Below, in pieces: positions 1-12,812 of a DNA stretch of 64,000 bases. The stretch lies in NCBI GenBank assembly GCA_032622095.1, contig CP136068.1, forward strand, positions 5,309,314 to 5,373,313, read 5' to 3'. The notes below the pieces were generated by a model that saw nothing but the letters and a program-made list of their open reading frames with translations, was not told the DNA's origin and searched no databases. Position numbers and translations under genes: made by a program. The DNA is from Siphonodentalium dalli (lineage: Eukaryota > Mollusca > Scaphopoda > Gadilida > Siphonodentaliidae). Within the stretch, counting starts at the first letter, position 1. Each line of letters starts with the position of its first letter.

Positions 1-402
1 GAGTTTATAAAGTGAACATAAAAACATTGAGGTAAGAATATTTTTAAGGAATGCAACTTTATTTAATGATAATAAACACATAAATTAAAATAACAAACAT
101 GAGACATACATAATTTATAAACTGTTAACAAAAGATATCAAACTCAATACATGTATACGTGAGTGTGATAAGAACTGTGATTTTAGACGGGTGGTGGCCC
201 ATTCATATACTGAAGTTCATTAGTTGAGAGTTACTAATGAAGCACCATGATATTAACTTGTCTAAGGCTTACATTGAAATTTACTGGTTGAATGTTTATG
301 AGGTCATGTGTAGCACTGCTATCGGTGTGAATACTGCTTGATTGGGACTCAGTGAAGTTTATAAAGTGAACATAAAAATATTAAGGTAAGAATCTTTTTA
401 AG
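1..402. repeat. Direct repeat pair of about 50 bp
   Basis: A block at about 1-55 recurs at about 353-402 with a few substitutions. Both contain the run tataaagtgaacataaaaa followed by ggtaagaat. About 300 bp lie between them with no recognisable gene. It may be the edge of a dispersed repeat cut by the window start. Confidence 0.6.
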
Positions 403-419
403 CATTACCAAACCGTTTA

Positions 420-1945
420 GCACAGACCACAGTCCACTTCACTCATCCGATCATCACCAAACTTCATATTTATCTTGATATTGATCTATCAGATGAGAGC
501 CATCAAATATTTTTTTAATTTCATAGGAAAAAATGGTCGCCAGTGGCCATATTGCATTTACATTATATGTTATCGCGTTATGTCGATATCTAGTATTACT
601 TAGAAATTTCACCTTTCCAGATTCATAATTGCTCCATTGACTGTAACAGATGAAATTATTCCCCTCTTCGGATAGAGTATCACGGAAACTTTATTTTGTC
701 AGACTGTCTGTATAATCACTGATTATATATGGCAATAATCTGTAATAAGATGTAGCACTATTTTATTTTATATTTACACGCAGTGCTGTTTTTATACAAC
801 AATTATAATCCCCCCCTAGATCATCATGTGATCGACCATACATCGCGCGAGGACCTGGTTGAATTAAGGGGGGTTTTATGGATCACTTCTGTCCTCAAGC
901 TAGATTATACTTATGACATTTAATGGCATGTTTCTAACGTGGAGGGTTAGATATGCTTGAGAAACCACCACTCTTTAATTCACACCAAGTTCTCAGCTGT
1001 CATGAACCCATAGCCATGATATATGGTTTATTTTATGTATACTAGTAATATAGTTATTTTCAGTACCTTTATATTCCAGTACTGTGTATAACAATGCATA
1101 TAAATTAATCCATGTATACATGTATATTGATTCAACGGATTCAGTGGTTTTGTCCATCAGTCTATCAAATTTTCGGGGAAAACATGGCCACAAGCAGTAC
1201 ACCCTGCTAAATTTCGAATTTGAATCAATTGGCGCACCCTGCAGCCAGCTTTTATTGGAGAACTTTTTCTCATATGGATATTTTGGGTCACCGCTAGATG
1301 TGAGCCATATTTTGTTCTCAAACTGTCCTTGTGAAGACATCACTGCCAGCGGTGATCTTCAATTTTACTATTTTTATGGCTAAATAATTTAGTTGATCCT
1401 ACAGACGACACCCCTTGTCCGATCGTCACCAGATTCCACAATGATCTTCTGGATAACCAGCGTGAGAGTAATCTAATTTTCCCGAATTTCGTTAAAAAAC
1501 ATTACCACAGGCAGCAATTTGGTATCTTACTCTTTGATCCTCTTTTGCATGACTGAATTGTTTAGCAACTGTACAGACATATCCCTCATCTGATAGTCAC
1601 CAAACTTCATATTGATCTTCGGGCTGACAACTAGATGGGAGCTATCGAATGCTTTGAATTTTTTTTGGAAAACATTGTCGCCAGCAGTCATCTTCTATTT
1701 TGTTTTTTATATACATGTATATCTCTTCATGCGGATAGCCAGTATTACGTAGGTACTTCAACTTTCCGCATTCCTGTCATCATTTGAAATATAAAAATTT
1801 ACCTGATACATGCACCCTTCAATTTTGTTTTCGTCGTATCTATTTTAATGACCCGCATGCTAATATTGATACAGATATATTTGTCAAACATTTCTTTGTA
1901 CAATATACAGGTATTTAGTTTGTAACTAAATCTAGAAATATATAA
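420..1945 (-). repeat. Decayed tandem core units of the gcggccat family
   Basis: At least three diverged units (about 440-560, 1190-1350, 1585-1700) share the order 'ccgat..tcaccaaacttcatat', 'gatgggagc', then 'gccag..g.cat'. This is the reverse complement of the core seen in the better preserved arrays at 29.8-31.2, 42.7-45.4 and 48.5-49.2 kb. Short open frames here are not conserved between units and are not called as genes. Confidence 0.45.
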
Positions 1946-2447
1946 TAGTAGCTGGTGGACCCGACTTCGTCCGGGATGTTCCCCTCTGATTTTCGGAGAA
2001 TTGCACGATTTAACCTTGAATTGACTATTTTAACGGTGAAGGTCATGTCGGGGTCACGATTTGACAAGGACAAAACACTCCCCGGACACAAGTCACGACA
2101 AAAGTACCCGTCGAAATCCGCCCGGCTTTACCCGATTTGACCTTGAATTGACAATTTTGAATGTCAAGATCAGGTCAGGGTCATGATTTGACCCACCCGA
2201 AACACTCCTGGGACAAAAGTAACAGTAGGTATCAAATTTCGTTGAAATACTTCCGTTTTACCAGATTTGACCTTGAATTGATCTTTTTGAATGTCAAAGT
2301 CAGGTCGGGATCAACATTTGACCCGTCAAAAATACTCCCTGGAAATAATTTCCCCTAGGTATCAAATTTCGTCAAATCTGTCAGGCAGTTTTCCCGGTCA
2401 TAGCTAACAGACAAACAGACAGACAAATGTCCAAAATATATATTAGA
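1946..2447 (+). repeat. Tandem-core element, cccgacttcgtccggg type, copy 1
   Basis: It opens with a block containing cccgacttcgtccggg. Three to four core units of about 120 bp follow, each with gaccttgaattgac and aatgtcaaggtca-type motifs. It ends in a cagacagacaaa microsatellite and aaaatatatattagac. The next element starts immediately, so copies 1 and 2 are head to tail. Related copies lie at 3.1, 22.1-22.8 and 48.2-48.5 kb. Confidence 0.7.
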
Positions 2448-2850
2448 CTAGCTGATGTACTCGACTTCGTTCGGGCTAGTTAGGGATTTTTTTGTGATCG
2501 CCTCCATCTGGACAGTACCCAGTATATACAGCGTCTGGCCAAACTATTGTTCAATTGGTCCAGAAACATGCCTATATCAGCACGTTCGAGAACATGGTCT
2601 CACGTGAAATTGGACCCGTCAATATTGCTCCCGGGATCGAAGTAGTCCTACACACAAATTTTTAGTCGGATCGGTCAAGGTCCAGAAACATGCCTATGAG
2701 CGAGGTCAAGTTGACACGTTAAATACCAAATTCGAGCAGTGTTAGAGTCTATAACACATACACACATGCATTCATGCATACACACATACATACATACAGA
2801 CAGGTGTTTCAAAACGTATAATCGATAGCTACAACAATTCTATGGTAGAT
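2448..2850 (+). repeat. Tandem-core element, copy 2 (variant core)
   Basis: It starts with ctagctgatgtactcgactt and cgttcgggctagtta, the same head as the preceding element. The core differs and resembles the copy at 55.6 kb ('gtgatcgcctccatctgg', 'acatgcctatat'). The end is a catacatacatacagacagg microsatellite. No coding sequence is seen. Confidence 0.6.
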
Positions 2851-3089
2851 AGTTCACGGCCGACCTGATGCATGCATCTTAGTTTTCTTGTTACATCTGG
2901 GCGTGTGCGTATAAGACTGCATCCAGACATGAGCGTGTTGTGTGACGTACTTAGGGCTTTCCGCCCGAGGTGATCTTCACCTTGAAACGGGTACCCACAA
3001 ACGTACCTATTTTAGGGACGGGTACCATCACGGGACGGCTACCATCATGTCTCTTGATTAAAAAGGCAGAATTAACTCAAAATAAATTA

Positions 3090-3245
3090 AACAATTAACG
3101 GATTTTGACGAAATTTGATACCTACGGATACTTTTATCGGGGGAGTGTTTTCGACGGGTCAAATTGTGACCCCGAACTGACCTTGACCTTCAAAATGGTC
3201 AATTCAAGGTCAAAGCCCGGACGAAGTCGGGTCACCTTCTAGTTC
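3090..3245 (-). repeat. Truncated tandem-core element, inverted
   Basis: This is the reverse complement of the element head plus one core unit. It contains gaccttgaccttcaaaatgg and ends in agcccggacgaagtcgggtc followed by ctagt. The tail microsatellite is missing. Confidence 0.65.
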
Positions 3246-3566
3246 TATATATAATATCATTTAATATCATGCTGTATACATGTCATTGAACTTCTGTAAC
3301 ACCATTAAACTGATTAAAGCTACCATGACATTGATTAGTGTGACAATGACTTGCCCAAGCTTTATACGAGTGACACTGGCAGACGATTAGAAGGCACGAA
3401 TACTTAAATACTATCCCCCGTGAAAAATAAAATGAAAAAATAAAATAAAATGAAGTACCGCCCGCCCGCCTCTGTTTTTTTCCTTCATGTTACCCTAAAC
3501 TCAGGTATTCTTCCTTTTGGCCTAAGTCTCTCCTAGAGATATGCAAAGTCAACTCTTTCTGGAAAG

Positions 3567-4260
3567 ATGTCTTTTCAGCCTGGTGAAACCTTGACTGAGC
3601 CCTCACCACAACCCCCATCCTCTATCTTGTCACAACCAATTCATAGAAATTTCAACATATTAATGAACAGCAAACCTTGTTATAACAAACTTAGGACATG
3701 CAGAACGAGATATCTTTCTAATGATTTAATTGAAGAAGACTCTGGTTTCCTCAGTTATGAAGAATTTTGTTGTAAATACAATATTAAAGTTCATTTCACA
3801 ACATATCAGACTATTGTATGCAATACCAGGGGCATGGAGAACATGAATACAAAACTCTCTTCTGTGACTAATGGGAAAATTGAAATGCTTAAGCAATGAG
3901 CAAAGTCATGTAAAACTTTTTATCTCCTCTTCCTTTCCAAGTATATTTCTACCCAAACAAAAGTACAAAAGAAATGGGAGGAATGACTAAAAATTAATCT
4001 ATCGGAAAGCACATGGAATAAAGTCTACACTATAACTTATTTCAATTAAAGAATAATACAAATCTTCAGAGTTTTCCCTATAAAATTTTACATGATATCT
4101 TATACCAATTCAAAATTGTTGAAAGCGAAAATTATGTGCTTTTAGCAGTAATACCAAAGAAACAACCCTTCACTTGCTTTGGGAATGTCCTACATCAAAC
4201 ACCATTATGTTGGAATTCAAGGAAAAGCTTGCAGTAACATGTAATACCACACTAGATAGA
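3567..4260 (+). pseudogene. LINE ORF2 C-terminal fragment (decayed)
   Basis: The open frame from 3567 to 3899 contains residues NKPCYNKLRTCRTRYLSNDL and, further on, FLSYEEFCCKYNI. This matches the conserved C-terminal region of L1/Tx1-like ORF2 proteins (a 'W.N..L..KP..Y..W...GI..L.DL....G.FLS..EF..KY.I' pattern). After several frame breaks, about 4140-4220 encodes NTKETTLHLLWECPTSNT, the reverse-transcriptase zinc-binding pattern. No reverse transcriptase core or endonuclease is present, so this is a dead 3' piece. The clade assignment is inferred from pattern only. Confidence 0.6.
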
Positions 4261-4525
4261 TCAACCACATCTGTTATACTTTATATAAGTAACATGTATT
4301 AATTAGCTGTGCTAGATATTTGTAATTACTCCTATATAAGAGATACATGCAAACAGGAAAATTCACAGCCTACATTGACAGGCCTAATTGAGAAAAGCAG
4401 CCACTACAGAATATTGAATCGATAGGTCCAGTCATAACAATGACCAAAAACTAATTTTGTTTCAAAGAGGGGTGGACAATAAAAGAAAATGCCTTAAACA
4501 TGACTAAGTGACACATTTATATATG

Positions 4526-4577
4526 AACGAGAGGCCGATCACGATCGGCAGATGTTAACCCATCCCTTGGTGATAGT
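4526..4577 (+). repeat. Palindrome-bearing dispersed block, copy 1
   Basis: One of four copies of a block of about 50-65 bp built around the inverted repeat gccgatc-ac-gatcggc and followed by agatgttaaccca and cttgg.gatag. The other copies are at 10871, 23888 and 49232, all in the same orientation. Flanking sequences do not match between copies. The family is not recognised. Confidence 0.8.
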
Positions 4578-4909
4578 AAATTACTATGATCAGAATCATA
4601 ATTGAGAATTTTGATGTTGAATTATAGAGTATACTGTTATGTACTCTTATAGACAAATGTACATAACACAAATTATTGGAATTTACCAACAACAGCCATC
4701 AAGATAAAGACACCTCACTGCTGATCCATTAATATCAATTATATAGCAGACCTGTCAGCAAATCACAGGGCATGGTTTATGTTGAAGTCTGGCATCTCTA
4801 TTAAACAAATAACATTTATAATGACCTCAGACCATCTGTAGAGTGATATACTCAGCTGTGGAATGCGGCACAGATATTCTAGTCTACGGTTAATATCATG
4901 TGATGTGTA

Positions 4910-7095
4910 TTGTTGAAACATTTTTTTAAATTAGATACCATAGCTTTCTTTATCTGCACATTGGCATAAGAGACATAAGAAAATAATATAGCCTTATCAA
5001 TAGCTAAGTAGAACAAAGGCATGGGATGGAATTGGTTAATTGGATTTAATGTCGCTCCAAACAAATTTACCAGTACATACACAAGATTTTGGACCGATTT
5101 AAACAAATTTGGTGTGGTGACTCAGGGTACCCTTGGCAGAGTTATAATGGTGTTAGTTTTTCAAATTTTGTTAACTTAAATTTTTTTTTTTTTAATTATT
5201 TAACACGTTGAGTGCCACTACGAGTTATCTCGTAGTACGCAACCTTCGCGGGTTGCCACTACGGGTTATCTCGTAGTGGTTTCCATATCATGTAACGAAA
5301 GCTGTGGAATAGGTCGATACACCACGAAAAGCCGTCTCGGAACATCAGAACAGTGATTTTATCAAATAAATAGTGTGGCTCCCCTTACATCGTTCAGCTG
5401 AAGTGAGCACCATCAGCACATATATTATACTCAAACTGGTCCAGTTGTGAGTAAATACAGCTGACACTGACTCACTGAGTGACCACCAGAGGCAGTCGTG
5501 TGTGGGCAATTAGACTGGGTTTTTGGTATTCCATAGACTGGCAATGTACACGCATGCAACCACAGTCAGGGGGATGGATATTCACAATGTACAAACATAC
5601 AAAGGCAGTTTCGAGGAATGATTACATCATTGTGTTTCAACACATTGGATCTTCGCACAACCACCCACACACGTCACACAGGCCTGCCTAATCGGTCCCC
5701 CTCACTCATGTGCGAGTGGGCGCATCCAACTCATGGTAAGTGGATAATCCACGACGTTACGCATGTTGATGCTACCATTATATCGTTATTAGGGAACACA
5801 CCAGTTGTTTTTGGAATACACTGTGTGGCTCCATTTGGGGGCTATAGGTATCTTATAATTTATAATTCAAGTAAAGCGGAAAAAATTATTCCCCCAACGC
5901 CCCATTTTACCCTCTTCTGAACGTGTTGCACAATGGAAAGCGTAACAATTACCGTACTTTAGACGTCATGCAGTTCATCGAACTGTTCTACATATATGTA
6001 CGGATAAATGGTTTCGTGTAGCATAGACTAGAGGTTTACAGTAAAGGGTGATTTATTTCCAGACGGATGGATTATATGGAATCGTTGAACGTAGCACACT
6101 CCTGTACGTACAGGGATCTATTTGGCTACTGCTGCATGGTTGTTTTAATTTTGTGCTGACAATTCTTCATACACTATTATTTGGGCTGTACTTTGCAACC
6201 CTAGCATAGGCCTAAATCAGGCTAAATGGGAGATAACTTACAATGCCCGAAACACCAGGTCATTACTGGACGAAATAAACTCATCCTCACAGGCAACAAG
6301 TTCACCCGATTCCACGTCGGATTCACCGCCTGTAGCCATGCATGCTCATATAAGTAATTTGCTCCATTGTGCATCAGCCATAATATAACTATATAACGAG
6401 CTATAGCCAACAAAAGGACACCCACACCTCCATAAATATGCTTACCACCAAAATAACTTGTTTGGGTTACATTCTACTTCATATTTGCTGCTCAAACGTG
6501 TCCAATTGTGTCTACGAGATAACTCGTAGTTGACACTGGTGGTGGAAATACCCAAATTCCTTCCGCCAGTGCCGGCTACGAGTTATCTCGTAGTACTATC
6601 AATCGCCGTTTCTTTCATCTAAACTCGCGACGTAATCCAATTCTTGCTTCATTGAAGCCAAATTATGGTATACTAAGGGTATCTATCTTGCCACAATTTG
6701 GCGAGATTACTAATTGATCTCCGGCACTCAACGTGTTAAACAAAAAATATTTTATTATTTTTGGGTTTTATTTATTTATTTTTTGTTTGGTTTGTTTGTT
6801 GTTTTTAAATTGAGAAAGGTATTGATTTTTTTTTTTTTAAGAGTGAATATTTGTTCGAAAAAGGGCCATAACTCAGTTAAAAATAGTCGGATCAAACCCA
6901 TAATCGAACTCGATCTGTCTTTTGTGCAAAGAAAGTCATATACAAAATTTGGTTCCGATCTGATAGAAAATGTTCGAGTTATCGGACCATGCGTAAAGTG
7001 TGTACTGACAGATAGACGGATGGACGAACGACGAGTGGTCAATCCGGACGTTGACACTATGTTTACCATACTATGGTATGGGTAAACATAAAAAC
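4910..7095 (+). repeat. Dispersed repeat copy A, split by a piggyBac-like insertion
   Basis: The left part (4910-5203) and right part (6736-7095) are one repeat. A second copy lies at 11810-11898 plus 18187-18725. The left part has ttatctgcacattggcataa and gggatggaatt. The right part has the gggccataactcagtta core, a gacggatggacg microsatellite and the 3' palindrome gtttaccatactatggtatg. That architecture (core, ACGG-type microsatellite, terminal hairpin) is typical of bivalve pearl/Helitron-associated elements (inference). No coding sequence is seen. Confidence 0.75.
5204..6735. mobile_element. piggyBac-like non-autonomous element, TTAA-flanked
   Basis: The element is bounded by TTAA at 5200-5203 and 6736-6739. 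It has perfect 13-bp terminal inverted repeats, cacgttgagtgcc and ggcactcaacgtg. The paralogous site at about 18350 (attatttaaatattttatt) lacks the insertion and carries a single TTAA, which supports a 4-bp duplication. TTAA targeting is the hallmark of piggyBac. Four subterminal near-palindromes of the form ctacgag-ttat-ctcgtag lie at about 5218, 5259, 6512 and 6573 and may be transposase-binding sites (inference). No transposase is encoded; short open frames at 5479-5920 match nothing I know. Confidence 0.85.
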
Positions 7096-7879
7096 ACATA
7101 TTCTATCAGAAGAAAAATTTCACACATGCTCAACCAGAGCCAGCACATGAGAGACCTGTCCTTTATCTAGAAAAAAGCTCTCAAATATTTAGTCACAGTT
7201 AGCAACCCTTTTCAAATGATAAAATGAGATATAGTGCCACCTCCCCAGATAAAAAAAACTCACAATTAAATAACAAACCCATACTGAACTTTCCCTGTAT
7301 TTCCATCACATGAAAACTGTGCACAGCTATACATGTGTGGCAGAGATGTGGTCTGCCCTTGAGATTACTTAAAATATATATTTATAAAATATTCTCCCAC
7401 AATTTGGAAAGCTTTCATAATACCTGTATCACTAAAACTCCTATTTTCGTATTTTATTGTTTTTTGTATTTTCATGTTTCAATTTTCCGCCATTGCTCTC
7501 CCCGAGACGAAGGCCAAGAAAAGCAGCGTTTTGACTGGTTGTTTCTCTCAGGTGGTGGTGTCATCCATTCTGACTAGTTTCACGTTGCCTGCTTGGTCAG
7601 AATGGAATGCTCCAGCCAGAGAATGCCAACCGCTTCTTTGCTTACTGTCTGTCTCGGTTATAAATCGCGTTATTATTTTCAAATTCTTGGTTCTGTTTCG
7701 GTAATGAATGGGTAGATATGAATCGCTCTGCTAAAGAATCCCTCAGATCCATGCAATGATTTCAAAATGTTTTATGAATCATCTTTAATTATGTTTGTTT
7801 TCATATAAATAAAAATTTGCAAGTAGATTTAGTGATTTAAATATTTTAACTTTTTAAAACTTCTTGCAAAGTTTCCACA
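7096..7879. other. No recognisable gene
   Basis: AT-rich sequence with short open frames lacking recognisable domains, splice-like context or similarity elsewhere in the window. Confidence 0.5.
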
Positions 7880-8745
7880 TATACATGTAGTGTGGTACGC
7901 AAAAAAGGGGGTTGACCCAGAAGAAATTGGTAAAGAAGCGATCTCGGTGTCATTCAACGCGGGAGAATCTCTGCTACAACATATCCAAAATCCGCTAAAA
8001 TCCGCTTTGGGGAAAATCCAGGATCCAAGATGGCGTCCAACATGGCCGCCACTAGTCAAAAGAGACTCTGACTGAGATTAATTCGATATAATGAGAACAA
8101 ATGTTGCCATATTTATACAAATGTAAACATTTTTGCGAATATAAAGTTTTATGCCGCCTATCAATTTAAAAAATGGAACCCCTCGGCCCAGACGGCTGCC
8201 AAAATGGCGGCCTAAACTAGAAAAATTGAAGTTTTTGCCTAATATCTTAAAGAAAAATTCCTGTTGTTTGATAATGGTCCAGACTGGCGGCTTTGGTTAG
8301 TCTTATTCATGTTAATTCAGCATTGGAGCAATGAAAGATACCATAAATGGAGTCCCAGACTCATCTACACCCTCAAAAATTCGATTTTTCAGAACGCGAT
8401 ATAAAATTCCACAAAAATAGCCATTGGGATTCCAGTCATATATCAACAAGAAATGGACAGAACTGTACAATGTAAGTTGGGCATACCATTATCTATGAAT
8501 ACTCCAATTCAATGAAACCCAAATTGGCGCTTTGTCTCAAAATGACTGCAAAATGGCAGTCAAAATATGGAAAATGGCGGATATTTAGAATGTCCGTCAG
8601 AGGGTTAGACCCAGAAGGAATTGGTAAAGAAGCGGTTTTGGTGTCATTCGACGCGGGGGAATCTCGTGTATAACATATCCAAAATCCGCTTTGGGGAAAA
8701 TTCAGAATTCAAGATGGCGTCCAACATGGTCGCCAATAATAATGA
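7880..8745 (+). repeat. Dispersed repeat (aagatggcgtccaacatgg type), + copy plus partial copy
   Basis: About 700 bp here are the reverse complement of 19560-20420. Shared landmarks are gacccagaagaaattggtaa, aagatggcgtccaacatgg, gcaatgaaagataccataaa and ccaaattggcgctttgtctc. A second partial head starts near 8600 (gacccagaaggaattggtaa). Short open frames cross the repeat but are not conserved between copies. Confidence 0.8.
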
Positions 8746-10870
8746 AAATGGCAAATAGGTAGTTATTCACGAAAACCCACTCGACAAAACGCCAATTCGG
8801 CACCAATATACATCATTGATTGAAATCAATGTTTTTTTGTGGGTATGAGTAGCCAATCATGATTCAAAATTCTAAGATGGCTACCAAAATGGCCATCGAA
8901 AATTGTCGAAATTTAAGTTCTGCTCAGAGGAAAGCCGAAACAACACTTCGGTTGTGAGCTAACGATGACAGACACATTAAACATGTTGCCAATAATCTAC
9001 TACTACAATCAGTTCAGCGCGTAATGTTCCAACTAAGCAGTATCTACTGCAGGATCCAACACGATGTCCACTTATTACGAGGGACTATCTGGAAATTAAT
9101 TAAAAAGAAATTAAATTGCGCACGAATCTGGATTATTTGAAAACACAGTGTCAATATTTCTACTTATAACGACTATTCGGAACAGCAAATATATGGGCAT
9201 CGGTGGTCTAGTCCAGAAGCATCAGGCTATAATGAGTTTCCCAGTGATGGCGAGGCGGGAAAATGGAAAAGACAGGAAGGAAGAGCGAATAATCTGCGGT
9301 TTACTTAATTGGTGGGCAAGTTGGTTATCGGAGCTAGGGAGTTTCAAAGTAAAATTATTTTCTTCAATATCAAGAGGGAAAATGAAAATTCGCACATACA
9401 TTGTATACCCTTCACACTCCATGTGACAATTCCGTTTCATGCGATTGTGGGCATATACATGTGGATAGAAACATTCTAGTAAATATATAGACGCACCGAT
9501 ATCTACTACACATTGGGTGAATTTCATCAATGATATGTAGACACAATGTGACCCGTAGGCGTAAACGTATTAACCATTTAGCTTGATGAACTGGTATTTC
9601 AATGTTGTCATTGGATAGAAATGCCACAACAACATGGTGATTAACAACATGTTTGTCTAAGAAATGTGATGCTAGACAATCAACTGCCAAATAAGGCTTT
9701 CATCCATGCTGATCAGAGCACGAAATATGTGCAAATTAATAACACGAAAACTATTTCATGCTGACGACGTACTCTAGACCTACATTCAACGTCATTTCAT
9801 ACTAATTTTTACTGTTTGTACGGACGGTTTCGAGGTTTGAAAATCACGCTTGTCCAAGAAGACCTCCTCATACTTACGGAGTCGATGTGTAAACAATGCA
9901 CGGGGATAGTTTCTTCATACATATATGTATTTGGCACACGTATTTTCTAGGACATAAGAGATCACCATTTACCGGAGAGTTGATATCTGGGAAGAGATCA
10001 GAGTAAAACTACTTTTCGTACATGTCAAAATGGGGAATCCATGGGCTACATTTAGTTTCAGCTTGTTCCAAAAATGTGCGCTCACAATCCGTTTAGCGGG
10101 TATTTATAGTCATTTTGTTTTTATTTCTATGGAAACCGTCCAACTAAAGAGTTTTTTTCAGTGTATCTCAACCTAGCTATAACTCGGACACGTTCCTGTT
10201 TTGGTAACCTTCTTAAGAGGTTGGAGAATATGATTTTTCATACATAGTCCAGACAAACAATACTGTATTCAATAAGAGATAAATATGCACGTAAAATCTT
10301 TTTTTGTAAAGGAATCAAACAGCAAATATCCTATTTATGACTTCTATTGTTGTCGGAGGGCCATATTGAATGCCACTGGCATCTCGGATCTTAAAGTTTT
10401 CCCAAAGCTGATTTTATCAGATATCCGATAGGGTATTCTGAAGTCAAGATCGCTCTCTGTTTACTTATTCTGGATCAACCTCTCGACTATCGAGACCGTG
10501 TACCGCAAGTGAAACGAAATGATGGCCGAGCCCGAATAGTTAATATTTCGTCGCATCAGTGCTATAATGTAACCCACATTTTCAACTTTCCGAGAAAATG
10601 AAGGTTGAAGTTTTCAGACAACATTTCTCCTAACGTTGACAAAGCATGACATATTGTTGTATTTATCCCAATGAAAACTGGCATTAGCTGTCCATTGAAC
10701 CACATATTTTTTCTGTTTACTCCCTCATTTTCTTTTAAAAAGCAGTAACTTGTTTGGAGATACGACCTTTTGCGTCCGCCAACGACAATTGGTTTGAGTG
10801 CTATAATGAAGTTGTGCTAATAAATGCAGATTAAGCTAAATATGGTGGCAATAGCATGTGTCTATGAACT
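8746..10870. other. No recognisable gene or repeat
   Basis: Open frames of up to about 100 codons occur on both strands (for example 9148-9690). They overlap one another, lack domains and show no splice context. Nothing here is repeated elsewhere in the window that I can see. Confidence 0.45.
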
Positions 10871-10937
10871 AACGAGAGGCCGATCACGATCGGCAGATGT
10901 TTAACCCATACCTTGGCGATAGTGATCAGCTATTTTC
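10871..10937 (+). repeat. Palindrome-bearing dispersed block, copy 2
   Basis: Contains aacgagaggccgatcacgat, cggcagatgtttaacccata and ccttggcgatag, followed by tgatcagctatttt. It extends the similarity to the copy at 23888, which also ends in agctatttt. Confidence 0.85.
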
Positions 10938-11034
10938 AGTTTGAACGCGAAAATCCATAAGCCATAGTCTTGTCAAGATACATACTAAGTATTGATGAGT
11001 AGAAAGAAGAACATTCTGCAGAAAAGAACTGCAC

Positions 11035-11360
11035 AAAGGTATTATTAAACATGTAGAATCAAGATTATCCAAGCAAGAGGATCAAGAATATCCAAGCAAG
11101 ACAAGAATCTTCACATATGTATGAACAGGTAGGATCAAGATTATCCAAGCATGACAAGAATCTGCACACAGGTATTAACATGTAGAATCAAGAATATCCA
11201 AGCAAGGGGATCAAGAATATCCAAGCAAGATAAGAATCTGCACACAGGTATTAACATGTAGAATCAAGAATATCCAAGCAAGAGGATCAAGAATATCCAA
11301 GCAAGACAAGAATCTGCACACAGGTATTAACATGTAGAATCAAGAATATCCAAGCAAGAG
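11035..11360 (+). repeat. Minisatellite, 76-bp period
   Basis: The landmark ggtattaacatg recurs at 11171, 11247 and 11323, giving a 76-bp period. Each unit holds two sub-repeats of gatcaagaatatccaagcaa. About four units are present; the first is diverged. Confidence 0.9.
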
Positions 11361-11898
11361 TGATCAAGTGTTCTCTGCAAAATATCCTTATAGATCTCAG
11401 TTGTGCAGCTTTCCCTGGTAATTACATGTTAAGTTGTGATGTGTTGGGTCTGATAACAGATGCCTAAATAGCCTTTGCATTGAAAGTGGCTGTCAGACTG
11501 GCTGGCTCTTGTGATAACAAACAAATCATTCTCTACATGGCCAATGACATGAAGTGATTAATAACATATCACTTTGTTTCATTATCAACAGGCAATCAAC
11601 AGTGTTCGAAAAATCTGACCCATGTCTCATTAATTTACCCAATTGGCAGTTAGTTTAGAAAATTTCAGAGAGGATATACTTATAAAATCAGAAGTTATGG
11701 AATTCTCTTTAAATTTAAATTGATCAAATAACTGAACCCCAGTTGCATAAAGACACTTGAATCTCAAGATTAGCTAAATGATTTTAGCAATGTTCTAAAG
11801 CCCATTATTTTTTTTAGATACCATAGGTTTTATCTGCACATTGGCATAAGAGACATCAGAAAATAATATAGCCATATTAATAGCTAAGTAGTCCAAAG

Positions 11899-12801
11899 TG
11901 TGCCAAGACAACCCCCAGGGACATAACTTTCAACCCGGGAAGAAGAAGGCAATATCTTAGTCGCGGGAGCCGCTAGTTTACCACACATACTAGCGCCCCT
12001 GATGACTGGTCATCAACATTGCGACATCAAAACGAATTGGCGGACATCTAGCAGTAACCAGGCCGATACATACATACATACATAGTAAGACAACTGTGAA
12101 GTAAACAGAACGTTTAAGGGATTAGCGAGACGAGATACTTTACCTACAGCGCCCATTGAAACCTAACGCGGCACGAAGGCAAGGATAAGATACCTGAAGA
12201 ACACAGAGGAACACATAGGAAAATTACCTCGCATGAGCAGCCCAGGAACGCCCCATCCGATGGATCATGAAATGCGGATCCAGGCGGAATAACACCATGG
12301 TCCTATTTAGAAGCAAGCAAAATTCAGACCTTCAGACAGTTCTAACCAGCTACCAAGATGTGACCGATAACTCTCGTGGTGACGCTATGAAGACAGACCG
12401 GAACTCTAGCCAGGAACGCGGACGGGAATACAAGGTACACATTACAATCTTGTATTTCTAACAACGCTACGAAGCAAAGCAGACGACAGGAAGACGAACT
12501 CAGCCGGAACCCAACCGAGTAGATGACAAGCAGGCACGCCCAATCTATGAAGACAGAAGAAGACCCTAAACCGAGCAGACGACAGGAAGATAAACTCAAC
12601 CGGAACTCAACCGAGTAGATGACAAGTAGACACGCCCAATCTATGAAGACAGAAGAAGACCCTAAACCGAGCAGACGGCAGGAAGATAAACTCAACCAGG
12701 AGAAACCCAGATGCTGATGATTGAACATTATTGACTTTGTTGTAAATAAATAATCAAACCGTTCTGATAGCCTAAGAGTTATATGTACCCGTATTGGCAC
12801 A
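11899..12801 (+). repeat. 5' LTR
   Basis: 903 bp, TGTGCC...GGCACA, with an 8-bp terminal inverted repeat. It contains a 96-bp tandem repeat of about 2.3 copies starting at 12481 (agacgacagg at 12481 and 12577, agacggcagg at 12673). AATAAA at 12745-12750 is a candidate polyadenylation signal. A 64-codon open frame (12267-12461) is shared with the 3' LTR but looks like chance: it has no domain. Confidence 0.95.
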
Positions 12802-12812
12802 TATCTCTTAAC

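Noticed and set aside
9148-9690. Overlapping frames of about 90-100 codons on both strands
   Set aside because: Mutually exclusive, no domains, no splice context, no repeat support.
11035-11360. Regular repeat array resembling a CRISPR
   Set aside because: Units are 76-bp direct repeats without unique spacers, in an animal-type genome.
12267-12461. 64-codon frame repeated in both LTRs as a possible accessory gene
   Set aside because: It is duplicated because LTRs are duplicated. No domain is seen and it lies in the untranslated leader region.
12342-12800. 152-codon minus-strand frame in the LTR with internal amino-acid repeats
   Set aside because: The repeats follow from the 96-bp tandem DNA repeat; no independent coding evidence on that strand.
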